Notes: generated from the letters alone by a model not told the origin. Shown: positions 25,326-34,184, counted from the stretch's first letter. The stretch is DNA of 55,150 bases from an uncultured Actinomycetes bacterium (GCA_903852755.1 CAINRS010000120.1:1-55150), one strand, 5' to 3'. Made by a program: numbers and translations.

Positions 25326-27944
25326 TCAGGCACTGCGACGACGGCCGAGCAGCACGTCGGCCACGTCCGTCGCCACGTCCCGCCACGAGGCGCACGCCGC
25401 TCCGTCGATGGCTCGGAGCGCAACCGAGCGGGCCGGAGTGTCTCCAGCGAGTTCCCGAATCGCACGCGACCAACCGGCGGTATCTGCCGGGTCGACGAAT
25501 CGGGCGATCAGCGCCGGGTCGACCCCTGGCGCCCCCATCGGCGACGCAACCACCGGCACTCCGTGGCGCAGGGCCTCGGCGACTGGGAGTCCGAAGCCCT
25601 CTGCGAGCGAGGGAGCGAGCAGGAGCCGGGCCCCGGCGTACAGCGCTTCGAGTTGCAGGTCATCAGCATCCTCGATCCACACGACCGAGCGGCCCAGGGC
25701 ACGACGACGGAGCTGGGATGCGACCTCCGACGCCCGCCAGCCCTCGCGTCCGACGATCACGAGGACGAGGTCTTCCACGTCATCACTCCCATCGAGTTCG
25801 TCGAGGGCGGCGAGCACGGTGAGCTGATTCTTCCGGGGTTCGACGGTACCCACCATGAGCACGTACCGGCTCCCCCGGACCTGCGGAAGCTCGGGAACCA
25901 ACTGGCCCGGCACCCGATCCTCGAGATCCGACGCCAGGCGGACCTCGTGGACCGACGGTTGTGACGTGTCGAGCCGACGCACTGCGGAATGGACGGCTCG
26001 TGCGGTGACCGACGATGCGACGATCACGTCATCGGCCGCCTCGAGTTGCGCGGCCACGGTCTCGGTGAACACCTCGACCAGTTCGGGTACGAACCACTCG
26101 GGATGCTCGAGCGGGAGGAGGTCGTGGACGAACGGAACGACCCGGACACCGGCGGCGCAGAGGCTCCCGTAGAGCGTGCGTCGATCAGGTTCGGCTCGGT
26201 TCCACACCGCGTCGAGCTCGAGCAGGATGGAGCCGGGTTCCAGATGATCGAGCAGGAGGTCGCGTTCGATCCGGGGCGTGCGCGCTGCAGCGAGACGTCG
26301 CTCGACCCGCCGGACTGCGGAACGGAGTCCGAGCCGACGGAGCGCTGCACCGACCACGAGTCGTGACCGGACCACAACTCCGGAATGCCCCGCCCGTCCC
26401 GGCCGATGCGGCAGGACCGGTCCGAGGAGTGAACGCACCTCATCAGTCGTGGCTCGTCGGAACCGGTCGTGGGCATCCGACCAGACCACGAGGATCAGGT
26501 CCAGATCCGGGTCGGCGGCTCCGAGTTCACGGGCGAGACCCACGACGACCCGCTGAATGCCGGCACGCCATCCCGAGCGCAGCGTGTCGGAGACGTCGAG
26601 GTACACGAGCTGCGGCCCGCCGGGTCGCCGCGTCGGGGGTACCGGGGCGGACCGGGGCTGGAGCCGACTCCGGACCCGATCGAGATCCTCACGTCCGATG
26701 TCCGAGCCCGAACGAGTTGCGCTCCCGGCGATGATCCACGAACACACCGACACCCAGACCCTGATCCAGGTTCCGGTCAACCGCCACCGTGGCCGCCAGC
26801 CGCGCCTGATCCTGCCGATCAGATTGGCCCGGACGGATCGCCAGGTTGCTTCCCTCGCAGCAGAGAGCACTGTCGATCGATCGCGGCGGTCACCGTTCCG
26901 GAGGGTGGTCAGGATCCAGTTTCGGCGATCGAGGAACCAGAACGCCGGCGAACGGGAACCCCCGGCAGCACCGAATGCATGCCAGACCTTCGAATCGGGG
27001 ACGACCACTGTGTGCCAACCGAGGGACCGGGCTCTCCAGGAGAGATCGGTGTCCTCGTAGTACGCGAAGAATCGAGGATCGAAGAGCCCAACCTCGTCGA
27101 GCATCGAGGAACGCAGCAGGACTCCCCCGCCGCAGAAGCCGTCGGCTGGATCATCCGGTACTCCAGCGTCGATCGGTCGACCGAAACCGCAGTCGACACC
27201 CTCTCTGAGTTCATTGAGACGGGTGCCCAGGCCGTTGAGGAGTTCGATCCGGTCCCAACCGAGTTCGACCGAGCACGAACCCGGCGACTCGAACTGGACC
27301 TCCGCAGGGCGGTCGGTCGAAACAGCCACACTCCCGTGCCCTGCACAGGTGATGGTGACCACATCGCTGCGCGGGCCTGCAGGGACCATGATTCTGGCAA
27401 CACCCTCGATGTGGCGCCGAACATCGAGCGGCCACGCCAGATCCGCCTCGGTGCGAAGCCCGGACGAGACGATCCTCCTGGTCACGTCGACACCATCCAC
27501 CTCCACCCGCTCCAGCGTCACCCCGGCAGGAGCCCGGAGCACCACCTCGGCCGTCGGCGGTTCGAGCACCATCTGCGCAGCAGCGGCTCCTGCCGACGGG
27601 TCGGACTCGAGCGCTTCGACGAGGGGTCGGAGCCAGTCGGACCCGACGACGACGTCGTTGTTGATCAGCGCCACGTAGTCGACTCCCGACCGCTCGCGTA
27701 GTGCGCGGTTGCAGCCCTCTGCGAAACCCAGGTTGGACTCGAGACGGAGGTGCCGCACGTCCGGGAACTCACGGGCGAGGATCAGCCCAGACCCATCGAT
27801 CGAACCGTTGTCCACCAGCACGATCTCGAGTGACGACCCCGGGTACTCGGTGGCGAGCAGTGACCGGAGGCAGCGTCTGCTGTACCAGACCGAGTTCCAG
27901 TTGAGGACGATCACCCTGACCCGAGGCGCCGACGAGTCCGTCAC
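25326..27944 (-). CDS. GT2-GT4 fusion glycosyltransferase with beta-rich insert in GT2
   Basis: An 872-residue bifunctional enzyme. The GT2 domain (about 8-330) starts VIVLNWNSVWYSRRCLRSL, has ALINNDVVVGSDWL with the DxD region and FDPRFFAYYEDTDLSWRAR. Between them lie about 100 extra residues (131-230) of strand-rich sequence not found in ordinary GT2 proteins. Residues about 330-455 are a basic linker with one hydrophobic patch. The GT4 domain (about 460-872) has SGWRAGIQRVVVGLARELG, MVGTVEPRKNQLTVLAALDE and LLLAPSLAEGFGLPVAEALR. The GTG at 27944 has TAACGT six bases upstream. It makes two different linkages of the same glycan, by inference. Confidence 0.88.
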   Translation of the reverse strand: MTDSSAPRVRVIVLNWNSVWYSRRCLRSLLATEYPGSSLEIVLVDNGSIDGSGLILAREFPDVRHLRLESNLGFAEGCNRALRERSGVDYVALINNDVVVGSDWLRPLVEALESDPSAGAAAAQMVLEPPTAEVVLRAPAGVTLERVEVDGVDVTRRIVSSGLRTEADLAWPLDVRRHIEGVARIMVPAGPRSDVVTITCAGHGSVAVSTDRPAEVQFESPGSCSVELGWDRIELLNGLGTRLNELREGVDCGFGRPIDAGVPDDPADGFCGGGVLLRSSMLDEVGLFDPRFFAYYEDTDLSWRARSLGWHTVVVPDSKVWHAFGAAGGSRSPAFWFLDRRNWILTTLRNGDRRDRSTVLSAAREATWRSVRANLIGRIRRGWRPRWRLTGTWIRVWVSVCSWIIAGSATRSGSDIGREDLDRVRSRLQPRSAPVPPTRRPGGPQLVYLDVSDTLRSGWRAGIQRVVVGLARELGAADPDLDLILVVWSDAHDRFRRATTDEVRSLLGPVLPHRPGRAGHSGVVVRSRLVVGAALRRLGLRSAVRRVERRLAAARTPRIERDLLLDHLEPGSILLELDAVWNRAEPDRRTLYGSLCAAGVRVVPFVHDLLPLEHPEWFVPELVEVFTETVAAQLEAADDVIVASSVTARAVHSAVRRLDTSQPSVHEVRLASDLEDRVPGQLVPELPQVRGSRYVLMVGTVEPRKNQLTVLAALDELDGSDDVEDLVLVIVGREGWRASEVASQLRRRALGRSVVWIEDADDLQLEALYAGARLLLAPSLAEGFGLPVAEALRHGVPVVASPMGAPGVDPALIARFVDPADTAGWSRAIRELAGDTPARSVALRAIDGAACASWRDVATDVADVLLGRRRSA

Positions 27945-27950
27945 GGCGAC

Positions 27951-27956
27951 ACGTTA
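27951..27956 (-). promoter_or_regulatory. -10 element TAACGT, leaderless start
   Basis: TAACGT ends six bases before the GTG at 27944 of the GT2-GT4 gene. Confidence 0.6.
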
Positions 27957-28057
27957 GGGTCTGCGCACCGACCCGGGGAGCCCCTCTGGCCGACGCTCAC
28001 TGCGGGCTGTGTTGCTCCGACCGGTCGGAGGTGACCACCGACCGGGACACTCCGGGC

Positions 28058-29857
28058 CTACTTGACCGGCGGCGGCCACGGAGCCGGTGCCGGCCCGTAG
28101 TCCACCCGCCCACTCGAGTAGCTGTCGCCGGTCTGACCGGCGCGGTGGAGCCTCACGACGATGTGGTACGAACCCGGCGCCGCAGGCCATCCGGTCCATC
28201 GGAATCTGTTGATTCCGGGTCCCACCGGCACGCCACCCGCGAGCTGAACCAAGCCGGGGTTGTAGGGGTCACGATCGGGATCGGCGTAGATGCTCGCGTA
28301 GGTCCCGGGTGCCCACGCATCGTCGATGAACGACACGTCGAATCCGCCGCGGTCGTTGTCGACGAAGTCGTTGCGGAGGAGCCGGACCTCCTCAATCTGC
28401 CAGCTGCGATCGCCCGGGTCCTCGTGCGGGTGGAACTGGAGCCCCGAGACCCACGTTGCTGCTCCGACACCCCAGCCCACGAACGCGCTGTTCCCTGCCG
28501 GATCGAGGACGGCCGAGGGTGGCCACGGCCGGAGGTCGACGTAGTAGGTCGCCCGGCCTGTCCGGAGGACCAGATCATCGGAGACCTGTACCGGAGCGGA
28601 ACCTGCAGGCTTCCACATGATCCGTCCCACCATTCCACCCCCGGGGGCATCGGCCAGACCCCACGAACCGTCGTAGGTGATGGTGATGGCGAGCTTCTGG
28701 TACAGCTGCGCGTCGATCGGACGGCCACTCAGGTTCATGAACACTGCCGGATCGTTCCGCACCGGACCCGTGGTCCACGCGTTGAGCCGTCCCCACGCGA
28801 ACACCGACCCAGCGTTCACCGTGAGCGCATCCGTCGGCTGCTCCATGTCCCAGGGGTCGCCCCGGACCACCCGGGACCAGTCCTGTCCACCCCCCTCCCA
28901 TGGGGTGAGCACCCGCGGCGACGGAGAAGAGGACCACGGCGTGGAGACTTCGATCGATGGTGCGGATCGAACACCGTTGCGAACGGTGTAGAAGGATGCC
29001 GTCCGACCCCGGCCGAGCACTCCATCTGGAACCACCACCGTTCCCTGCCCATCGAACACCCCGAGATGGGAAGCGCTCTCACCGGCATCGCCCGGCACGC
29101 CATCGTTGGTCGGATTCCGGTCGAGGTCCATCCAGAGCTCGACGTTCCCCGGACCAGCCGAGATGGAGAGCGGGAGGCCGGCGGTCGACTCAACGATCCC
29201 AAGGTCCTCGAGACGGAGATTCGGGCGGGAGGCATCGAAACTGGTGATCATCCACAGCATCTCGATGAACCCTGCCCATGGCGCACCACGGACCGCTGGG
29301 AGCGACGAGGAGGGCAGGCCGTCGAGATCCCACGGGCCGGTCATGTCGAGGTCGTAGGAGTGCCATCCGGCGCGGATCCTGAAGTACTTCAGGCCGTCGG
29401 CGCAGCTGTTGCACTGGCGGAAGAACATGGCGGCGTTCGAGTCCCGGTCCGAGTGCATCCGCATGGTGATGCGCCGGAACCGGCCCGCATCGAGGGGTCG
29501 GGACCGAGGATCCCGGGTGGCGCTGGTGGGGTACGAGCCGGGATCCGAACGCAGGAGGAAGACCTGCTGCGCACCACCGATGTTCAGGCGCCCGTCCCGG
29601 AGGGACGACCATCCCTGCACCATGTGGCCCGGGGTCGTGTCGAAATCCTCCACGTTCGAGAAGTCCATCGGGTCGTGCCACCGAGACGCGAAGTACTCCT
29701 GGGGAGCGACGCTCGTCGAGCGAAGGGGCGAAACCGTGACGGTCGAGGTACTCAACCCCCGAGGAGAGGCCCCGCTGGCACTCACCCCAACGGTCAAGGG
29801 GGCGAGCGGCAACGTCAGGGAACCCAACCAGACGATCCAGCGCCACCGGGAGTGCAT
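28058..29857 (-). CDS. Secreted protein of unknown function, beta-rich
   Basis: A 599-residue exported protein. The first 27 residues form a signal peptide (basic start, hydrophobic core WIVWLGSLTLPLAPL, then VGVSA). The mature part is rich in Trp, Gly, Asp and Pro and looks like several beta-sandwich modules: RRITMRMHSDRDSNAAMFFR, KLAITITYDGSWGL and a C-terminal WTGWPAAPGSYHIVVRLHR. One CxxC pair occurs (FFRQCNSCADG). I recognise no catalytic motif or family. It lies between the GT2-GT4 gene and the PGRP amidase in the same orientation, 51 bases after the amidase stop. Binding of the exported glycan outside the cell is a possibility only. Confidence 0.7.
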   Translation of the reverse strand: MHSRWRWIVWLGSLTLPLAPLTVGVSASGASPRGLSTSTVTVSPLRSTSVAPQEYFASRWHDPMDFSNVEDFDTTPGHMVQGWSSLRDGRLNIGGAQQVFLLRSDPGSYPTSATRDPRSRPLDAGRFRRITMRMHSDRDSNAAMFFRQCNSCADGLKYFRIRAGWHSYDLDMTGPWDLDGLPSSSLPAVRGAPWAGFIEMLWMITSFDASRPNLRLEDLGIVESTAGLPLSISAGPGNVELWMDLDRNPTNDGVPGDAGESASHLGVFDGQGTVVVPDGVLGRGRTASFYTVRNGVRSAPSIEVSTPWSSSPSPRVLTPWEGGGQDWSRVVRGDPWDMEQPTDALTVNAGSVFAWGRLNAWTTGPVRNDPAVFMNLSGRPIDAQLYQKLAITITYDGSWGLADAPGGGMVGRIMWKPAGSAPVQVSDDLVLRTGRATYYVDLRPWPPSAVLDPAGNSAFVGWGVGAATWVSGLQFHPHEDPGDRSWQIEEVRLLRNDFVDNDRGGFDVSFIDDAWAPGTYASIYADPDRDPYNPGLVQLAGGVPVGPGINRFRWTGWPAAPGSYHIVVRLHRAGQTGDSYSSGRVDYGPAPAPWPPPVK

Positions 29858-29908
29858 CAGCGGTGTGTATCGGTTCGTCGGGCCGACAACTGGAGCAGAT
29901 GTCTCCCG

Positions 29909-31360
29909 TTACTTGACGATCGACTTGCAGTCGACCGGCCGGTTCCGGCCACCGAAGACGTTGACGCCGACCACGCACACCTCGTTGGTTCCGGGGTAGG
30001 CCAGCCCGGAGACCACGAACCGGTAGGTGCCACTGTTGGCTGGAATGAAGACGCGGCGGTCTCGGTTCACGAGCACGCCGCTGATCGGATCCCAGGTGTC
30101 CTCGTCCCTCAGCCAGCCTCGAACCACGATGTTGACTCCCGAGATCTCGATGCTGTCGATCGCACCCGTCGGAGATGCGCCACCGAGGGACTGGCTCGCC
30201 CAGAAACCTGCGCGGATCCGCATCGACCCGAGTTGCTCCATGATCTTGCCGGGGCACGATGTCGACGATGTCTCGCGGTGACCGACGATCGCCGAGAGAT
30301 CGGCGACGGTGCCCGCCGAGAAGAGGTTCGAGCCGCTCCCGGCGGTGAAGCGGGTCCTCCCCGTCGGATCGACACCGTTGACGGCCAGTTTCCATCCGAA
30401 CACCTTCGCCGCACCCTCGACCGCCGCATCCGGTGCCGTGGAGGAGATGTAGTCACCGAGGATCGCCACCCCCACCGACCCGGTGTTGAACCCGATCGCA
30501 TGGGCCCCGATGGCGTTCGCGCGGAGCGATGAGTCACGCATCTCCCAGATGGTGCCGAACTTGTCGACGGCGAAGTTGTAGCCGGCGTCGGTCCACTTGC
30601 GGCCGTCGATGTGGTACGCCTGGATCCCGCGGAGGATGCTCGGCACCTGCGAAGCCGAGTAGTTGTTGGTGCCGGCGGTGTGGTGGATCACCCCGAGCGT
30701 CAGCTTTGCGGCCGTGGCCACTCCGGACACGTCGCGCGCACCCCAGTCCGAACGTCGCTTCACGTCGAACGGTGGTGCCGCCTGATCCGCCAGGGCAGTC
30801 GCCTCCACCGAGACCCGTTCGAGCCGGTCGTGCACCGTCACCGCCTCAGCCTCGGCTCCGGCAGGAATGCTCACCTCGTAGCCGGTGGCAGACTCGACGT
30901 AGAGGGGGTCCGTCGTGAGCGGCGATCGTGCCGCCTCGTCCGTGCCGCCGTCGGGACCCTCGTCGGTCACGGAGAGCGACGACCACTCGCCGAACGAGCC
31001 GTCGGCCTGCACGAGTCGCACGAACACCTGACCCGCCGCCGGTCCCGTGAGCCGGAATCCGATGGTCGTGAAGGGCTCGACAGACGAGTCGCCACCGACG
31101 ACCTGCGCCACGGCCGGGCGTTCTCCCGACTCGTTGGCGATCTCGGTGAGCTCGGCGGCCGAGGCAGGACGCAACTCCGGGACGTCCTCGGTCGCCCCTG
31201 CAGCGCGCATCTCGAAGGCAACCACCGGGAGGGGCAGGAACGAGAGCATCAGCCCTGCCACGGCGGCAGTCACCGCTCCTCGGAGGTACCGAGCGCCGCC
31301 CCTTCGGGGCGATCGAGCGCGCGGACGCACGGGAACTCGGGCATGGCTGGGGGGAACCAC
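29909..31360 (-). CDS. Secreted peptidoglycan-recognition-type amidase
   Basis: N-acetylmuramoyl-L-alanine amidase of the PGRP/amidase_2 fold, 483 residues, exported. An Arg-rich N terminus and hydrophobic segment (AVTAAVAGLMLSFLPLPVVA) form a signal peptide; no twin-arginine motif of standard form is seen. Residues 60-190 are a beta-domain typical of actinobacterial PGRPs. The catalytic domain (about 198-385) has RRSDWGARD, GVIHHTAGTNNYS (zinc histidine near 226/227), GYNFAVDKFGTIWEMR, GHRETSSTSCPGK (His361 and Cys369 as zinc ligands). A C-terminal beta module follows (RGWLRDEDTWDPISGVLV). The GTG at 31360 has TAGGGT six bases upstream. It probably trims peptidoglycan during cell-surface assembly. 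Confidence 0.92.
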   Translation of the reverse strand: MVPPSHARVPVRPRARSPRRGGARYLRGAVTAAVAGLMLSFLPLPVVAFEMRAAGATEDVPELRPASAAELTEIANESGERPAVAQVVGGDSSVEPFTTIGFRLTGPAAGQVFVRLVQADGSFGEWSSLSVTDEGPDGGTDEAARSPLTTDPLYVESATGYEVSIPAGAEAEAVTVHDRLERVSVEATALADQAAPPFDVKRRSDWGARDVSGVATAAKLTLGVIHHTAGTNNYSASQVPSILRGIQAYHIDGRKWTDAGYNFAVDKFGTIWEMRDSSLRANAIGAHAIGFNTGSVGVAILGDYISSTAPDAAVEGAAKVFGWKLAVNGVDPTGRTRFTAGSGSNLFSAGTVADLSAIVGHRETSSTSCPGKIMEQLGSMRIRAGFWASQSLGGASPTGAIDSIEISGVNIVVRGWLRDEDTWDPISGVLVNRDRRVFIPANSGTYRFVVSGLAYPGTNEVCVVGVNVFGGRNRPVDCKSIVK

Positions 31361-31366
31361 GTCAAA

Positions 31367-31372
31367 ACCCTA
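31367..31372 (-). promoter_or_regulatory. -10 element TAGGGT, leaderless start
   Basis: TAGGGT ends six bases before the GTG at 31360 of the amidase gene. Confidence 0.6.
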
Positions 31373-31479
31373 GACCGGTGGTGACGGAATTGCACCCACC
31401 CCGTGCGGTCCCCCGATTCCACCCGAGCCGGTCGCCGTCCAGGCCGAACCGGGAACGAGGCAGCCGCCGGCGTGACCCG

Positions 31480-31485
31480 TAGGCT
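31480..31485 (+). promoter_or_regulatory. -10 element TAGGCT, leaderless start
   Basis: TAGGCT ends seven bases before the GTG at 31493 of the flippase gene. Confidence 0.6.
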
Positions 31486-31492
31486 CCTGCTC

Positions 31493-32857
31493 GTGCTGGA
31501 CACCTCGAGCGAGGACCTCCCGGGTCCTCTGGTGCACTCGCCCCGACGGCTGCTCGACGGTCGAACGGTCCTCGTCCTCGGCCTGCTGATCGACGGAGTC
31601 GGGTCCTACCTGTACCTCAGCGCCAGTGGCAGGGCGCTCGGGCCCGATCGGTTCGCCCTCGTGTCGGTCACCTGGGCGCTGTTGTTCCTGGTCGGCAACG
31701 GCCTCTTCTACCCGGTCGAACAGGAACTGGCCCGCTCGATCGCGAGCAATGCAGCCCGAGGGACGCTGCGCCTGCCCTCGGGAGGATCGGTACGGCAGAT
31801 ACTCACCGTCGCCGTCGTGGTGACCGTGGTCGCGTGCACTGCGGTCGCAGTGGGCTCACCCCTGGTCCGCGAGTCGCTGTTCCGGGGCGAGACCGGCTTC
31901 GTCGCCGCCTTCGTCGTCGGCCTCATCGGGGTGGCTGCGACCCTGGTGATGCGGGGCATCCTCGCCGGGACCGGACGCTACGTCGCCTACGGCGCCATGT
32001 ACGCCGCCGATGCCGTCGGCAAGGCGGTGCCGGCGCTGCTGCTCGCAGCCGCTGGTGTCGACTCCCCGGTCGTCTACGCCTGGGTGATGGCCGGCAGCGC
32101 GTACCTCGGGGTCATCGTCGCACTGGTGGTGGCACGGCCGATCGGCCTACCCCCCGATCGGACCCCGACCCCGTGGACGGCGCTGCTGTCGTCGCTCGCG
32201 TTCCTGCTCCTGACCTCGGCGACCAGCCTCACCCTCATCAACCTCGGCACCGTGGCCGTGGAGGTACTGAGCGATCCGAGCGAGAACACCTCGGCCGGCG
32301 TGTTCCTCTCGGCCCTCGTGATCGCGCGGATCCCCTTGTTCCTCTTCCAGGCGCTCCAGGCGGTCGTCCTCCCCAGGCTGTCCGCAGCAGCATCGATCGG
32401 TGACCGGTCGTCGTTCACGCGCGACGTGCGGGTCCTGGTGGCCGGCCTGGGCGTGCTGACCGTGGTGGCGACGATCGCCGCCGCCATCGCCGGACCCACC
32501 GTCGTCGCCCTCCTCTTCGGGGACGAGTTCAACCTGATCGACGGGCGGGACATGGCACTGCTGGCGCTCGCCAGCATGCTGCTCACCGCCACCCTCACCC
32601 TGAACCAGGCGCAGATCGCCCTGCGCCGCCAGCGCGAGTCGTGGTGGCCGTGGGCCGTCGGACTCGTGGTGTTCGTCGCCGTGGCCGCCAACCTGGACAC
32701 CGAGCTGCTCGCCCGGGTGGAGTGGTCGATGGTGTGGTCGGCCACCGCTGCCGTCGCGGTCGCATCGGTCGCGCTGTGGCGCGGGGTCGCCGAACTCCGG
32801 GCGGCCCCCGGGGATCAGGACGTCGCCGGGGCGACCAGCGGTGCCGGGGAGCAGTGA
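31493..32857 (+). CDS. MATE/Wzx-like polysaccharide flippase family membrane protein
   Basis: A 454-residue protein with about 12-14 hydrophobic segments and short loops, beginning DGRTVLVLGLLIDGVGSYLY. The pattern, with a glycine- and alanine-rich core and LFGDEFNLIDGRDMALLALA near the last third, fits the polysaccharide transporter group of the MOP superfamily, which flips lipid-linked sugars. The GTG at 31493 is set by TAGGCT seven bases upstream; the frame is open further 5' but without a start signal. It is divergent from the PGRP amidase. A flippase beside a Wzm/Wzt exporter may serve a second glycan or a lipid-linked donor. Its last 43 bases overlap the end of the convergent gene. Confidence 0.78.
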   Translation: MLDTSSEDLPGPLVHSPRRLLDGRTVLVLGLLIDGVGSYLYLSASGRALGPDRFALVSVTWALLFLVGNGLFYPVEQELARSIASNAARGTLRLPSGGSVRQILTVAVVVTVVACTAVAVGSPLVRESLFRGETGFVAAFVVGLIGVAATLVMRGILAGTGRYVAYGAMYAADAVGKAVPALLLAAAGVDSPVVYAWVMAGSAYLGVIVALVVARPIGLPPDRTPTPWTALLSSLAFLLLTSATSLTLINLGTVAVEVLSDPSENTSAGVFLSALVIARIPLFLFQALQAVVLPRLSAAASIGDRSSFTRDVRVLVAGLGVLTVVATIAAAIAGPTVVALLFGDEFNLIDGRDMALLALASMLLTATLTLNQAQIALRRQRESWWPWAVGLVVFVAVAANLDTELLARVEWSMVWSATAAVAVASVALWRGVAELRAAPGDQDVAGATSGAGEQ

Positions 32858-33993
32858 TCGGTCAGCTCCACCACCTGGATCCGGTCCCGGTGCTCCCAGG
32901 TGATCTCGTTGGCCGGATCACGCCGGATCCTGAACTCCCGGAAGCTCATCTCCAGGGCGTCGAACGTCAGGTACCGGCCGATGAGCGGGTCGCCCAGGTC
33001 GAGCAGCAACTTGATCGCCTCGAGCGCCTGGATGGAACCGACGATGCCCGGCAGCACGCCGAGCACACCCGCCTCGGCGCAGCTCGGGGCGAGTTCCGCT
33101 GGTGGCGGCTCGGGGAGCATGTCGCGGTACGTCGGACCGCGACGGGGGTCGAACACGGTCACGTGCCCCTCGAACCGGAAGATCGAACCATGGACCACCG
33201 GGATGCCGAGCTTCACCGAGGCGTCGTTGAGCATGTAGCGGACGGGGAAGTTGTCGGCACCGTCGACCACCAGGTCGAACCCGCTGATCACGTCGAGGAT
33301 GTTGGACGCGTCCAGCCGGACGTCGAAGGTGATGACGTTCACGTCGGGGTTGAGCAGGGTGAGCGTCTTCTTGGCCGAGTCGACCTTGCGCTCCCCCACC
33401 CGGTCGAGGTTGTGCAGGATCTGCCGCTGCAGGTTGGAGTCGTCGACCACGTCCATGTCCACGATGCCGATCGTGCCGACGCCGGCCGCGGCGAGGTACA
33501 ACGCCGCCGGTGAGCCGAGTCCGCCCGCTCCGAGGAGCAGCACCTTTGCGTCGAGCAGGCGCTGCTGGCCCTCCTCACCGACCTCGGGGAGCAGCAGGTG
33601 CCGCTGGTAGCGGTTGCGCTGCTCGGGGCTGAGCGACTCGGGGACCCGCCAGTCCCGGCCCTCGTCCTTCCACCGGTTGAAGCCGCCGGCCATGGACACG
33701 ACGTCCGCGTAGCCCAGCTCGCCAAGGGTGCGGGCTGCGAAGGCCGAGCGGACACCACCGGCGCACATCACCACGACCGGGGTCGTCTTGTCGAGGATGC
33801 GACCCTCGACCTGCGCCTCGAGGTGGCCCCTGGGGAGGAAGACCGATCCGGGGACGGCGCCCTGCTCGAACTCGTCGGCCTCGCGGACGTCGAGCAGGAC
33901 AGCTCCCTCGGCGAGGCGCTGCTCGGCCTCGGCGGTGGTCACCTCGGCGATCTGGGCCTTGGCGTCGTTCAGGAGGTCTCGAAAGGTCGGCAC
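32815..33993 (-). CDS. Rhodanese-MoeB/ThiF fusion: sulfur-carrier adenylyltransferase
   Basis: Activates a ubiquitin-like sulfur carrier (MoaD, ThiS or CysO type) by adenylation and probably passes sulfur to it; 392 residues. The N-terminal rhodanese (about 15-115) has ILL-type strands and the active-site loop VVVMCAGGVRSAF with Cys77. The E1-like domain (about 120-392) has LLLGAGGLGSPAALYLAAAG, DMDVVDDSNLQRQILH and PSCAEAGVLGVLPG. The rhodanese is N-terminal, whereas MoeZ-type proteins carry it at the C terminus. The zinc CxxC after the adenylation site reads TYRD, so zinc is probably not bound. The GTG at 33993 has GGAGAG upstream and a TAGGGT promoter element at 34027-34032. Confidence 0.9.
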   Translation of the reverse strand: MPTFRDLLNDAKAQIAEVTTAEAEQRLAEGAVLLDVREADEFEQGAVPGSVFLPRGHLEAQVEGRILDKTTPVVVMCAGGVRSAFAARTLGELGYADVVSMAGGFNRWKDEGRDWRVPESLSPEQRNRYQRHLLLPEVGEEGQQRLLDAKVLLLGAGGLGSPAALYLAAAGVGTIGIVDMDVVDDSNLQRQILHNLDRVGERKVDSAKKTLTLLNPDVNVITFDVRLDASNILDVISGFDLVVDGADNFPVRYMLNDASVKLGIPVVHGSIFRFEGHVTVFDPRRGPTYRDMLPEPPPAELAPSCAEAGVLGVLPGIVGSIQALEAIKLLLDLGDPLIGRYLTFDALEMSFREFRIRRDPANEITWEHRDRIQVVELTDHCSPAPLVAPATS

Positions 33994-34026
33994 GGTGCTC
34001 TCCGGTCGGTACGGTGTGGGTCTAAA

Positions 34027-34032
34027 ACCCTA
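34027..34032 (-). promoter_or_regulatory. -10 element TAGGGT, leadered transcript
   Basis: TAGGGT lies about 33 bases before the GTG at 33993. A GGAGAG site sits just upstream of that start, so this is a short-leader transcript rather than a leaderless one. Confidence 0.4.
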
Positions 34033-34133
34033 CCGAACTGCTCAACAGTCCCGCCAGCGGGGCAGTCGTGGCTCGACACCTGCGAGCGCGCGGCGCAGAC
34101 GAGCGAGACCCCTGCCGGACCGCCGACGACGTC

Positions 34134-34159
34134 GAGCCGGCGGACCCCCGGGCCGGCTC
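34134..34159 (-). terminator. Perfect 8-bp inverted repeat downstream of the sirtuin gene
   Basis: GAGCCGGC (34134-34141) pairs with GCCGGCTC (34152-34159) across a 10-base GC-rich loop, 25 bases past the sirtuin stop. No T-run follows on either strand, so a role in termination is possible but not secure. Confidence 0.4.
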
Positions 34160-34184
34160 CCGGCGCTGTGCCCTGCTGGCTCGC

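Noticed and set aside
28031-30532. 833-residue plus-strand open frame
   Set aside because: It runs opposite the secreted protein and PGRP amidase genes, both of which have signal peptides, motifs and promoters. Its own translation has none.
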